Source: Apteryx mantelli
Taxonomy: Eukaryota; Chordata; Aves; Apterygiformes; Apterygidae
Direction of reading: 5' to 3'
Assembly: GCF_036417845.1 (NCBI RefSeq)
Contig: NC_090020.1
Coordinates: forward strand, 35,696,425 to 35,760,424
Length of the DNA: 64,000 bases
The notes beneath the pieces are model-generated. The model had not been told where the DNA came from and did not search any database. It saw nothing but the letters and a program-made list of their open reading frames with translations. This document shows, piece by piece, positions 37,501 to 51,115 of the stretch; position 1 is the stretch's first letter, and every line of letters starts with the position of its first letter. The position numbers were made by a program, and so were the translations under genes.

Positions 37501-40500
37501 CTGAATTATATTCAGTGAAAGTCCTACTCAATACGTCATACTGAAACTATCTGCATATTAACAGTTCAAATATTTGAATAGCATTCAGAACAAACAAATC
37601 CCATCTAATCATCAAATGACTTGTATGCTTCTCTCCCCTAATTCAATCTTCTCATAAGCTATTTTTGTGCAAAGCACAAAAGCAACTCAGTGGTCTTTTA
37701 ATCATCGTTCCCTTCTGTATTTAGTACCTTTACAAAGATACCATTCTTTCTTCTTTTTCTTCCCGTTTCCTTCAGTGGCAAATGAGTAATAATATATTTT
37801 TTAGGAGACTAGTACAATAGAGATTTTTTTTTTAAAACTGCAGGTAGGTGAGTAGCTTGTCCACAGCTCAGTATACTTCAAAAATTTCCAAAATTCACAT
37901 ACTTTGAATGATGCTCAAGGATCTCCTATTCTCATGACCCAAACCTCTGCTCTGTTCCACATATTATTCAGTAGGAGAAAGCCTGGGAAAGTATCATCAT
38001 TTATTAGTTTTATTCCAAAAATTACTAGGAGGGACTTGAAAAAGCAAAATCTCAGACAAAGAACTTGCTGGTAGTTAAATAATTTTACAAGATGCAGGAT
38101 GATCTGACAAGTCTTGGAAAATGGTAATAAGGAAAAGTAAGGGCATTTATTGCCTTTTCCATTTCAACTATCTATAGACAATTTAAAAATATGAATACTG
38201 GGAGCTAATTAGTCAATGTATAGAATATGATAAATTTTCTGAGCCAATATATAATTGGCTAAATTAAGGCAAAAACACAGAGTAAAAATAGTTCCAAGCA
38301 CATATAAAAAAAAACTAGTTGAATTGTCACATCTTTAGATATAATTATCTTCTGATTGCTAAGTTACAAGAAATACCTATTTTAAAAAGACATTCCAGAA
38401 AAAAGCTTATCTCCTGGGACAAAAAGCATATAGTCATCACAGCTTCAGCTCTACATGATGTTGTAGCTATTCACAAAATTCACCTATAGATCCTTCCTCA
38501 TTACCTGTTTCTGTATTCTAGGAACATCATGCATAAGAGATGTCAGCTATTTATTCTGTATAGTAAAGAACTTGCCATACATGGTATATACTAGCTTTTA
38601 TTAAAAACAAACAAACAAACAAAAAAAACCCCACAGAACTTCTCTTTCCTTATTACATATTACCAGAATCTGAGAGACAACTCTGCAATAAGTCTTACAG
38701 GAGACTTTTCTACCTATGCAGGGCCCATCGGATTTACTGGGATTTACTGCAGGTGTACGCAGATACTATATTAAAAACATTTCAGGAGAGGCACCATATT
38801 TTCTTATATGCACTGTGAGAGGATTAAAATGCTTTTTCGAGCTGAAGCAACATATTAAATTAATAAATTAATAAATAAAAATACAGGTCATTCAAGCATC
38901 AGTTGGAATGTTATTTCAGTTCTCCCATTAAATATTTTACTACTTACTTTTCTCCAGGATAGGATTTAAGAACTTCTCTTTCTAGTATACCTAAGACACA
39001 GATCAGGAGCAAATACATGCTTCTCTCATTCATAATACTTTTCAGGAGCCAGTTAAATCCAGTGAAGCCAGTTAATTAATAACAATGCACAAATAGTATA
39101 AGGTCTTTTCTGTTTGCTTTTGAAGGCTCATTTGAAATTCAGCAAATCAGAATCTCTAGATTCTTATCTTTTCTGTTCGCTTGAACAAAGTTCACTTCTA
39201 TTTCCTTTTGCCTTCTAAGAGTAACTGTGGTTCTTTTTCCTCTTTCCTCAAGAGCAGTGGGGTGGCTGTTTTCTTCTATAATCTCTTCTCCTGACACTTT
39301 TCTGAACTTGTGTGGATCAAGACATTATATCAATTTTCCACAACTCAAACAGGCACTGAAGTTCACTGAAATATTAGAAGTAGAGGAAGAAAAGGGCTTC
39401 ATCTTGAAAACCAAATTAGGACCCTGCTACTACCTTCTTTCTAATTATCATCATTTTCACTATTCATATTTCTGTGACATATGTCATGGAACATAACTCT
39501 GTCTTGACATTGTATGGAAACAGGACAAAAAATGGGAAACCCACAGTCTGAGAAAATCTCATGTAGCTGGTGGCTCCCCATATAGCTAAACTGTCCTGCA
39601 AGGACATCTGCGGTGTACAGTAAATAAGAAATGACAAGCAATTTATGCAAACATCTATGCTGCCTCAGATCATGAATCTTCTTTCAACGCTAAGGAACAT
39701 GGGGGTTGATATGTCATGCACGTAGCAAAAACAGCAGTTAAAACTCCATATGGGGGATAATAGGAACGATCAGGTGACTGGAGCACCTGGAAGAACAGAG
39801 CTAAAGCAGCACTTTCCCACTCAGGCAGAGGTGGGGAATTGAACGAGTCAAGGAACTCGAGAACATGTTGCTCCCCTTTTCTGTCCCTGGCAATTATCTG
39901 CACTTTGAAAAATATTAAGACAGCTCCTTTCCCATACAATAGGTCTTTAACATGTGGTTCCAGGTATGATTGCACTGGCACACCTGACTAAAGGGAGTTT
40001 TACCTCCTTCCCCCGTATTTTGAAGGTCCAAAAACACACATCCTCCGTAATCCCAAACAATAAATGGGCGGAGTTAGACTCAACCACTGAATGATAAAGC
40101 ACAATCAGACACAGAGAACTTCACAGCTATGTATCCCACTCAGAGTGCAATAAATATGACATAAAATCATCTCAAAACCTTGTGAACATGCTTAACACAT
40201 GCTAACGACATCCATTTTGGTTAGTTTTGCTTTCCATACCATGAAAAATACTGTAATTTTTTAGAAACTACTGTCAAATTCATGCCTTTAATTACATTCT
40301 GCCATTTTAAAGTGACTGTATATGCATTTAGTGCTTCCAAAGGTGTCACCCTGAACACTGAAATCCTCTGTTCATCTACAGAAGAGATGCAGCCCTAACA
40401 GCACAATGCAACAGCACCTCAATGGCCAGTAAGACAAATCATCAAGGAAAGCAAGATTCAAGTGATTATTTTTAAAAGTTGAAATATGGGGTACTTTTGC

Positions 40501-41706
40501 AGTTACATTTATAGTGTTACAAAATACCAGGCTCTTTCTTTTTAATCTGCTTCATGCAGCACAAAAAGTTCTGATGGAGCCAAAATATAGGTTGAAGAAC
40601 TGCTAATTTTGGGCTGAGCTTCAGACTATTCCACCGTATCTTTATTTTGATCACCATAAAAGTGAAGCAAACAAAAGGACAAAAATAATTCAGTCCCCTT
40701 ACTTTTTAACTTCTCTCCTTCCTTGCAGTGCCAGTGGAGAGTAAGTTCAGCACTGGGTACTGGACTGTAAGATCCATATTGCAATTTGTATAATGTTGTC
40801 TAAAAATGTTGAAAAATAGTTGGAGCAAACACATGCTTACTATGTGACAAGTTGAAAGTGGAGAATGCATAGCATACCGTACTGATAAAGCAGTATGCCT
40901 TGAACAAGCATGATGTACTTATAAAAACCCAATCATATGATTGACTATATTAAAAAAGCAAGTCATCTCTTGAATTCTTTAGATACCTTGAAAATATCAA
41001 AACGTATTTAAAGCCTCACTACTCCTGGAAGCCTCAAGAAACCAACACCTGGTAAGGTGATCTGAAACACAGTAAAGTAACATATTCGGGCAGTTGTGAG
41101 GGACATACACTTTGGAAAATATTTAGGGAAACTATGGATTTGGGGAAGCATCTCCATCAGTCTTCAATGGATGGATGAGAAACCTGTCTAGCTGAGAACA
41201 GCCTTTGGAAGGGACTTTTCCCTCTCACACACACACACCCATCTCCAGAAAGGAGCCAACTGCAGAAACACACCAACTCTAAGAAAATCTTAAATCATCA
41301 CATTCCCCTGATTTCCACATTCAGTCTGATGCATCTATTTTAATTTCACCCTTTGAGAAAGTAAAATATTTATATAAAGTTCCTAAAGGTTCATTTTTTC
41401 CAGTCTTTCAAATATTAGGGTGAGAGCTTAAATAAGGGGAAATAGCTTCAAGTAAAGTAAAGGCTGTCATTAGTTGTTGTTTCTAATTTAGATTAATTGA
41501 CTTTGCTTATGTACAGATCAGATAAATGAGAGCACATGTTTCACTACTAGATGATACATTGTAGGACTGTTTGCTTTAATTTATCATCAATCACATGGAG
41601 CATTTTTATAACAAGTTTATTTTAGCATTATTCCATTCCAAATTTCTGCACTCAAACCTTTTTTTCTCCTTGTAGCTCCATCTGCTGATTGGAAAAATAT
41701 TACAAG

Positions 41707-41719
41707 GTACCATGGTAAC
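41707..41719. promoter_or_regulatory. X-box-like (RFX) site
   Basis: GTACCATGGTAAC resembles the RFX X-box (GTNRCC, short spacer, RGYAAC) with perfect palindromic halves. It is 12 kb from the nearest gene start, so its role is speculative. Confidence 0.3.
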
Positions 41720-44700
41720 GCCTGCTGCACTGTAACACATATTGAAGAAAGTTTTCAGACTCCTCAGGCATAACTAAGACATACAAAAAAGCACAGTAAT
41801 GTCAGAAAAACCCTCCAGAGAGATTACTTCAGGAGATTTCATAGATTTGTTATATTATTTTACATTCTAAAAACTATAATACTCAAACAGTAGAAAAACT
41901 GTCTTTCCCTAATAAAAGGCAATTTGGTAGTTTACTGATGTAACACATTTTGCTGTTTGAAATAAACTTCAAGCGTTCTCAAAGCGTGAACTGGCAATTT
42001 TTATGTCTGAACTTCACTGCTCAGCATCCAGCTACTCATGTCAATGACCAATGTCATGAAGAGAAAGGAGATACTCATAAGGACCTACTTTGAGGCACAG
42101 AGGGTTAATCTCCCTAGGTTTCCTCTCCAGTCAATAAAAAAGACTCTTACAGGGAAATTCAAATTTTCCCTTTGGAGAAGCCTAGCTCTGTCAACAAAGA
42201 GACTTAGATAACTAGCTACACTAAGATTAGACTGCTCTCATGGCCTTAAAAATCAAACCAGCCCTCATCTTCATCAAGGGCTCCTTGGCAGTGGCATGAT
42301 TTGGTAGCAGATATTAAGTAGGAGGAAACAGAGCATGATCAAGCCAAGGCATTCATCCTGTATGTAACCTTTTATCCCACAGGAAAAAACACACATCTAC
42401 ACCTATACTGGGCTCTTGTTTACTTCTGCCAGCTGGAGATCATGGAGGAAGAACTCCATCTCCTGCTTTTAGGCTGGATGATGAGTCTGAATTTATCCAT
42501 CTGCTTTCTGTTGCACTCCTCTCCCCCAAATATTATCTCTGTAACAGACCAGTGTACTTTTGATTTTTATAAAGGATAGGGGCTTGTTGTTTTGGATTTG
42601 TTTTGTCATTAAAGCATATGTATGAGTGATAGACCTGACAGCAAAAGGTCTTTGAAATCTGTTTCTTTCAAACATGAAATGAAATGCTTTCTATCTATCT
42701 GCCATGATCCAAACTCGAAGTATAACACCAACTACAGAAAGCACAAACATTTTTGTAGGCAGTTTTTGTAACACTCACTGACCCAAAACAACTGTGGACC
42801 AATCTGGAGTAACCATTAGTTTACCTGGTAACTAAAGCCAGGTGAAAAACACCCCACTTACTCCCAGTCTTGTTTCCAGTATCTCTCAAGACAGATTTTT
42901 ACGTCTAAAACCCAAAGCGCACTCTCAGAAGAACTTCTGTGAATTTTATGGCTTTTCTAAAGACTGCCATTTCAGGTTTACATCCTTGCCTTATTACAGC
43001 TGCAAACCAACAGCAGTGACAATATTTACCCACAATTCTTTCTAAAGACAGCTGTAGACTTGATACTAAAATTATAATCTGTTGGAAAGTTACACATACC
43101 AGATGCTTGATGTGAATATTTTGTTTTTAGTTAGGGGATCAACCAATGGTCTTAATATACAAATGTGTAAAGCAAGTTAACTCAGCTGAGGAATTGAGGG
43201 TAGCTCTGATCTGGTTTGGATGAGTACCACAACTGCGTCTCCCGGACTCTAGTCCGGCAAAGGCCTGGCTGCAAGCCATTCCCACCACCCAATGTAGTTT
43301 CCACAGGAAATCAGGTGTGACACATTTTGGTGAGTCCCCTGACCTGTGCAATAAAGGCACTGGGAGCCCAGGACGCACTGTGGCAGGCACAGACAGCGCC
43401 ACAGTTCAGATTCAGCTAAAAATCTGAATCAAGCTTACAAATTCCCACTCTTCCCCCAGTAAAATGCATGAACTGCAGTGGCAAAATCCTGATAAACATG
43501 CCATTCCAGAAAGCATGTAAACAGATGGATTAACATTTTATTTTCCATCTTCATACAGAATCAAGGCTTTTCCAGAGCCTTTACCATTTCATATAAGATT
43601 AAAATCAACATGGCTAGCAATAAGTCATGGCTAGCAATAAGTTTGGGGAACATCATAAGAAAAAAAAATTAAGAGACAATTCATAAAGTCTGAGCTAGGA
43701 GTAGATGCTTTCTGAGATACAATGCATCATATGCCTGGCACATACCTCTGGCCTGAGGCTGAGGACGGGAAGGATCACACAGTCCTCAGCTCTGTGCAGT
43801 ACTGCAGGTAGGAAGAGTAGGATCAGCGAATCAGAGAGGACTGGCAGTGTGGCGCCGGCGAAGCAGGTGATTCCAGCATCAGAAAGGGGAAAGTGAATTG
43901 GCAGGTGAGGGAAAAGGAATGGGGCGTGCGGGGGATGACACTGAAATCTCCTTAGCTCCCTCTGTAAGTCTGCACCTAATATTGGCAGGGTTTCACTACT
44001 CATGTAGTGAAATAAATGAACAAATCATTTGCTGGCTGCTCCCTCCAAGAGAAGCACTGGCCACGCTTACAACTCCAGGGACTATCTGGATTCCAGACAC
44101 TTCAACTTTCTTGACTTACAAATAAAATTTCAGGGTGTAACTACTCACCCACTTACCAAGAAGGACTGTTGAAGGGCCTCAGTCTCGTGTCCTGCAGGAG
44201 AAAGTTGTAACCTGTTACCTGTATACAAAATTTAAATAACATCATATCACCATTAGATGATAACTGATATACTTCAGCTTCTTTTTCTGCACAGTTGACA
44301 TGCTGCTTTAAGGGTCAGACTCGGCCTTTGAAGTAATACTGTACCTTGGCCCTTCCTATTATTGCATAGCCCAGAATATACCAAAAAAAACCAAAAAACA
44401 AAAAAACATGGCCTGAGCTGGCCCTGGCTCCCGCAGCCAGCCCCCCCGGCACAGCGAGGATGCTCTCAGGGCCCTTATATTGAGCAGAAAATATTGTAAG
44501 ATGTATATATGAATACTTTCCAAGTCTGCTGTCAGTCCACATTTTGGACTTCTGATGCAAAGATTTTGCTCAGAAATAAAAATTTAAAAAAGCAGATTTT
44601 TCATTAAGGCAGCCCCAAGGCCCTATGACTAGATGGCAGCTATAACACAAGATATACTTTCAGGAATCCAGGATTCAAAATGCACAAAACCCCACAATGC

Positions 44701-45194
44701 TGGTTAATCCTGAAATGCTACCTTTTCAGTTGTTATTTAAGTGTCACTCCAGATCCGCTCATACAGCTGTAAAATTTGACATTTTAAGCATATGTACAGG
44801 ATCTTGATCAGGTCCAAATGCAAAACATCCAAAAGTTTGGGGTTTTTTTATTTTTACGAATTTATCAATTGATTTAATTTAAGGAAATACTACCTCTCAA
44901 ATTCTCTACTACAGTTTGCCTTGCTTCTCACCTTACCCTTTATGAATACAACGGTCCTAACAGCGTGAATCAGTATGTCTCTCTTGCAATCACCATAGGT
45001 TACCATGGGAGGAATAAGAAAATGGAGGAGCTGCACTACAAGACTAAGCTGACAGAAGCTTGAAGCTTGGTGTGTTGTAGCATGAGAAAATGTTTACAGA
45101 ACAGAGGAAACATATACCCACTTTTCAACAATGGAATAAGACACTGTAAAAAAAAAATCTGATAATTATTGTAAGATGGGACATTAACTGGAAC

Positions 45195-45300
45195 ATTACT
45201 GTTCACCTAAGTCCTAGTCCAAAATCTATTGCAGATGACTGGACTTTCCACTGATTTCAGTGAACCTTCAATCCAGTCCATAAGGACGGTTATCTCTAAC
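45195..45300. repeat. Possible self-complementary old repeat
   Basis: AATCTATTGCAGATGACTGG and the later TTTCCACTGATTTCAGTG, CAATCCAGTCC resemble a common amniote repeat with a self-complementary 'conserved TTCAATGGGA' motif. The family is not identified. Confidence 0.25.
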
Positions 45301-47729
45301 AGTTCAGAAGGGAGAATCACAGTTTAGCAATCTGCAAGCTGGCAAAACAGGACCTGACTCAGTATCCATGACAACCCTGCTGATGTGCTACTAAAAACAA
45401 GACAAAGGCATTAAGTTTTAACACCTCTAAGGCCAGCTGAATCAGTTTGCCTGTGTTTCTATCCTATGAATTTGCTAAACTTTTTTTTTTAAAGATAAGT
45501 CTGTAAATATATGTATGCAATGATGTAAGATTCAAGTATGATCAAGTCAGACATCCATCAGGGATATCCTTACAATAACTGAAAAGGTGTGTTTCTTTAT
45601 GTTCTTGTAACTGAGAGGGTTTAAGGCTATGTGGCAAGGTCTGTGAAGAGAGGCAATGCCTTTCATTAGATAAAAGGACATAGCTGGAAAAAGCGGACAA
45701 GGTTTCATGTTCTGAGTGTCTTTCCAATACACAAAAGAGGAGTCATCTTAAGTTATTTTCTGTACTCAGATTTGCAACATAGTGCTACAAACTGCAAGAG
45801 TGATGGAAATGGAATGCAAAGATGAGTTTGGTGAAAGTGGTTAGCCTGAGAGCCAGGAAGGGAGCATTCCTGGAAGATGTATTTCAAGGTAGAATCTTCT
45901 TCCAGTCTATGTTACAACTGTTGAATTATTTTTTATATAGATACTTCATGGTAATCTGTAACAAGAGTTTAACTGGTGGATATTTTTCTTGAGATGTTTT
46001 ATCTTAAAAGCTACCGCCCAGAATGAGTGACAGAAACAAAACGATTCAAAATGAATGACTAAAAAGCTGGTTGTTAGGAAGGTGTGAGTGAAACACTATG
46101 AGACTGCAAATATGTATACTTGAATGTGAACAAAAAAGAGTTTTACCTGCCAAGACAAATTCAAAGTTCTGCATATCTCTTACAACAGATGACTGTTCTA
46201 GTGTCTAAAATAAGGATGGGAGTCACCAGGAACATTGAGAGTTGAGACACATAAGCAGGGATTAAAAAAAAAAAAGAAGAGAGAGAGACAATTAGCTTGC
46301 AATATGTAAGATTCAAAATCATGGGAAATAATTCAAACAGATATTCTGTGCAAGGGAAATACTTGGAAATATGCAGAACTGAAAATGACCACAGGAGAAC
46401 AGTAAATCAAAAGAGTTTCTCTGAAATAAGGCAACAAGACTCAGAAGTCTGGGATACTACATATTCACAGAAACAGAAAGAATGATCTCACCCTGCATAT
46501 TTCTGGTGAAATGACCCCAGGAACAGTATATTTTGTTCTGGACATCCTTAACCCACAGAAGAGTGGTAAATACTGCTGTGAAATCAAGCAAGAAAAAAAT
46601 ACTGAACATAAACAGTTTAGCTGCATTTATTAAATCAGGGACATGATGATAATCTAAATATCCAAATATGATTACAAAAACAAGGACAAAGGAAAAGCTC
46701 GAGCTGATACATATCAGGAAAATAAAAAATAAGATTAGAATTTGTAAATACAACTGATTGTTCCCAAAGCTTTCAAAAACTGAGTTCTGTTTAATTGCAA
46801 CAAAAGAAAGACTGGGTTCAAAATGCTGCATGTGTTGTATTTGACTGCAGCTCTACAAATTGGTCCAAACAGGCCACAACCCTGGGCCTGACTCACCACT
46901 GAGGCCACAGTCTTCGGTGCCACCCTCAGAACAGAGGGAGGAGGTGTGAGAGGTGTGGGTGGCTCCTCAAAATGGGGAAACCCTGCTGCCTGACAGGATG
47001 CTTTTTAGATCTTTTATAGTTAAGGGGTGGGAAATCTGGTCCTTTATGTTTATTCTATGACATTTGGATCCTCCTACCTTCCAAATTTTTGGAAGCGTAC
47101 CCACACCGTGACACAGGTATTAATCACAAGAGTGTTATTCTTTGAGCTGAAAATATACATGCTCTCTGCCTGTAAATGAAAAAAATCTGTTATCCTCCAG
47201 TCTTCAAATGTTCAATGCATCAATTAACATTATCTTAGCCAAAAAATAAGAGTATTGGTTTTCAAAGAGCATCTTGTTATTTAACTTGAAATCAGTGAGC
47301 CCTCCAGTGGCTATTTTAAACCCTACATTGTTACAGTAACTGTTAGAAAAACTATTTGTACATATATGGTTCATTCAGATTCTATTCCGTTTGAACTGAA
47401 TTCAGTCATCTTCTGCTACTCTATTAACAACATTTTGTGGCAACCTATTAAAAGACATTATAATACTTGCAAACCTGATATATTTTCAGCTCAGGTACCA
47501 TTTGCTTCCTCTCCTGTGTATGTGCAATATTTATATATGATTAATTTTAAACATGCAAATAATTTTTCAAAAATTAATGAAGAAATATTTACATAAGCAA
47601 AAACAAGCCTATGTTTTAGGTTCCTCCAAGTTCAAAGTCTTAGCCTATAATCGTTTAGTATATAAAACTTATCTCTGGAAGCTATAGACATAAATTATTC
47701 ACAGCTTCTTCCAATACAAAAAACAGGAT

Positions 47730-48062
47730 GGGGCAGATTTAACACAAACAAAAGAAGATGCTTGTTCTCACAGAGGAACTTGTTCAACCATGGAACTCCT
47801 TGCAACAGGATACTGGGAATTCTAGAAGTTTAAATAGGCCTAAAAATGACTGGAAAAATTAATGAAGCAAAAATCCATCCAGGCTGTTAAATGCAAAGAA
47901 ATCCCTGATCAGTAATCACTAGAGCCTAGAAGTAATCTGAGAAGGCATCATCATATACTTGCCGGATTCTTATACTCTTCTCTAGGGCATCCATTATAGA
48001 AAGCTGCTGACATATGTTTGGCTAAAAGGACCTTTTCTCAGATCTAGCACTGCCATTTCTAT
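47730..48062 (+). repeat. Old CR1 3' end fragment (sense)
   Basis: The order of fragments follows the CR1 3' end: ACACAAACAAAAGAAGATGC, then CTTGTTCAACCATGGAACTCC, AATTAATGAAGCAAAAATCC, GCTGCTGACATATG and GGACCTTTTCTCAGATCTAG. These correspond to the CR1 stretch that usually reads GTGGAACTCATTGCC... and ends GGACC(AT)TTGGTCTGACCC. It has no open frame and is heavily mutated. Confidence 0.7.
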
Positions 48063-50837
48063 TTTTAAAGCTGGTATTCAAACCATTTAACCACTGCATC
48101 AAAAATTTCCCATAACTGAAAAACTCTGAAAGATTCCACTGCAGATTTTTTCTACTGGTCCACTTTGAGATGCTGTCATGTAACACAGCCTACAGGAAAA
48201 ATCTGAGCAGGATTGTGTCTCATTTGACAGCATCTTCTTGTGCTTGATTCTCCAGTCATTATACCTTATCATCCTGAATTTGTTATATGAGCTCTAGTTG
48301 CTATGGAAATCATCATCTCCTAAATTCAGCATTATTGATTTTGTTTAAGACAGGAATACTTCAGTTTGGCTCCTTCTAAGATTTGAGCTGTGCTCTTCAG
48401 ATAAGGTTCTGATCACTTCTTTCACAGGAAAATCCACAGAAAGAGAGTTAAAGAGAATTAAATCTCAATGAAATGACAAAGATGGACACCAGCCACCAAG
48501 CCTTGCAAGGATCTGAACGGATCTCAGGATCTCATACTTGGATGTTCTGTATTGTTGGCTCCTTATCCCTATCCTGTAGATTGGGCTCCTATACTGAGCA
48601 TTTTATTCAGGTATGCCTTCAAAATGCAGTCCTTGAACCAGCTCAGGTACTGGAAGGAGTATCCATCACAGTAGCTCCATCTAGGTTAATTTGTGCTATT
48701 TCTCAAATCAATGTATCCCTTCTCAGATGGAAATCCCCAGTAATTCAGCTAGACTATTTTCAGTAGTTAAACTAGTTTATTTAGAGACAACTAAACCATC
48801 AAAACATGGCGCTGTTCCTTTAGTCTCGCCAAGTCTTAGTTCTCATTTGTGAACTGAAAAACAAGACAAAAACTAATAATGTTTCCTTCAATTAATGGAG
48901 GAGAGGTTAATTAGCACACAAACAACTCAATGCTTATGAAAATTATTTCAAAATAAATTAGGCAATAAATCCAAATTTAAGCATCTACATTGAGATAACC
49001 TGATTTTGAAGATCAAGTCTGCAAAACCAAATGCTGTTAATTATATACATATGAGTAGCCTGGTTTAAGTCTGTAGGATCAGCGCTTTTAGGATTAGTGG
49101 AGGTTTTGAAGTGCTAGGCAAATACCATATAAAACTAGTACATAAAATAACAGTCAAATAGAAAGTTAGCTTATTGAATATCAGAACTAACAGAGATTGA
49201 TTTTCTACTGACTCATGGTTTGTGGAAAATTGACTTTCATGTCTTAGCAGGCATCCATTCCAAATGCTGAAGGATATTTATCACTGAGGCATTCATAAGA
49301 GCCTTTTCTCATGTGGATTCTTTGCTGTCTAGTAAGCTGTGAGTTTAACTGTAACAACTTCCCTCATCAGACTGCTTCTGTTCTATCAAGCCACCTGTTA
49401 TCATGAAACCTGCAATATTTTATTTATCAACATTTCCGTCAAGTTTTACTTAAACCAGCCAATAGGTTCAAAAGCTAACTGAGGATCAAAACTAACAGAA
49501 AGCACAATTGCTTAAACCTTGTTTCCATAGGAAACAGATTAAAAATATAACAGCACTGATCACAGTTCATCAGTATATGTTATGAATGTGATTCACACTC
49601 AAATTCTGCACAAATTATTGTGTATATGATTGTGACTCATTAAGACAGTACAAAAGGTTCCTTGACTGTGATCTTGCTGTTCTACTCAAGAAAACACATT
49701 CAGGTATCCTACATTACTGTTTTATGAGGACATATTTGAAAATAGAACTGCAGCAAATGTACATCTAACTTAAATTTCCTAAATATTCTGTAGAATTGAA
49801 CAGAAAAAGCTGCAGAGAAATATAATCAGAAATTGTTATGCAGACCACTGATGAAAAATTTTGCATCTTCCCCTTCTGTTGAAATCCCCTCCAAATATTT
49901 TTATCCACCATGACTTAGATCCTGAATTCTGTCTGTGCAATAGTAAGGTGTACATGGGCCCATCATCATGACAGATTTTGATTTAACATAGCCCTCACAA
50001 CTCTTTGGATAGCCTTGGGCACAGAGTATTACACAGAGGATTTAAATCTCCTCCTGTCTGGATACATGAAATCAGCCAAAAAAACCCTATGTTCACAGCC
50101 CATTTGTGGTACTGAAAAGGCTCTATGCTGATTACAGTCACATTATTCTCACGCAGAACTAAGATTATTGCTCTTAGACAAAATTATACACTCCTGAATA
50201 ACAGCTACAGAATAGAGAGAGAAGCTCTCTTCATGTTTCTGCCATTTTTGTACTTTATCTTCTGTTTCAGCAGCAAGAGCTAATTGGACAGGACGTGGAG
50301 GGGGAGTGTGCTTTCCAGTTGAATAGCTCATGTGTTTCCCCTAACACATCTATGCTCCTTAGGCCATGAGGAAATCTTTTAAGCTTTGTTCTATGGCATA
50401 CTGTCAGCCAACAACAGGAAACATGCATGTCTGCACACTTTTGAGAAGTGGTCTCCAATCTCAAGTCAAAGTTCTTCAACATGTGCTTCACTTCAACGCA
50501 CTGAGGCATGAGTGAATAGTAAGAGCTGGTTAACTAATCAGCAGCTTTTCTCTTTGATAAATGTAGACATTCGTGGTTCATTCACTTCTGACCCGGCTCC
50601 TCAGTAGTGAAACTTCAGATTCAGGATCTGATTCCAGCACTTAATAAACCTAACTCTAGAAACTAACAATAAAGTTATTCTTCTTTGAATATTAAAATTC
50701 AGTGCTACAATTCAAATGAAAGGATCTTTTGAGAGTACTGAAGAAAGAAAATTACTTCATGTGAACATACAGCTATTGCCCTACAGCTCTATATGTTACA
50801 GCCAGGCAAAAGTTAAAATGGAAAGGCCTAACTGAAA

Positions 50838-51115
50838 CAATCACAGAAAAGTAGGTCTAAAAGAGATCACTGATCACAGGCAGGATCAGTTGTACCTAAA
50901 ACATTTCTGCTGGATGTTTTTTCTAAATTGTTGCTTTAAGAAGTTCTTGCTTAGATAGTTAAATTGGTCTTAGATACTGACAGGAAACATTCCCTAACGT
51001 CTAATCAAAACTTGCCTTACTAAAGTTTAAGCATTTTTGTTCTCTCCACATTGGTTATGGAACACTATTTCCTTCTTGGCAGCTCTTCATTTAGTGATGA
51101 CTGTCAGATCCTTTG
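50838..51115 (-). repeat. Old CR1 3' end fragment (antisense)
   Basis: AATCACAGAAAAGTAGGTC, then GAGATCACTGATCACAGGC and GATCAGTTGTACCTAAAAC, CTGACAGGAAACATTCCCTA and ACGTCTAATCAAAACTTGCC follow the reverse complement of the CR1 3' untranslated region, ending on the left at the family's 3' tail side. The tail repeats are not intact. Confidence 0.7.

Noticed and set aside
39670-39981. 103-codon open frame on the minus strand
   Set aside because: No recognisable domain or conserved start; the length is within what chance gives in 64 kb.
46457-46831. 124-codon hydrophobic open frame on the minus strand
   Set aside because: It looks like a membrane protein only because AT-rich antisense sequence gives Phe, Ile and Leu codons; no family motif or splice context is present.
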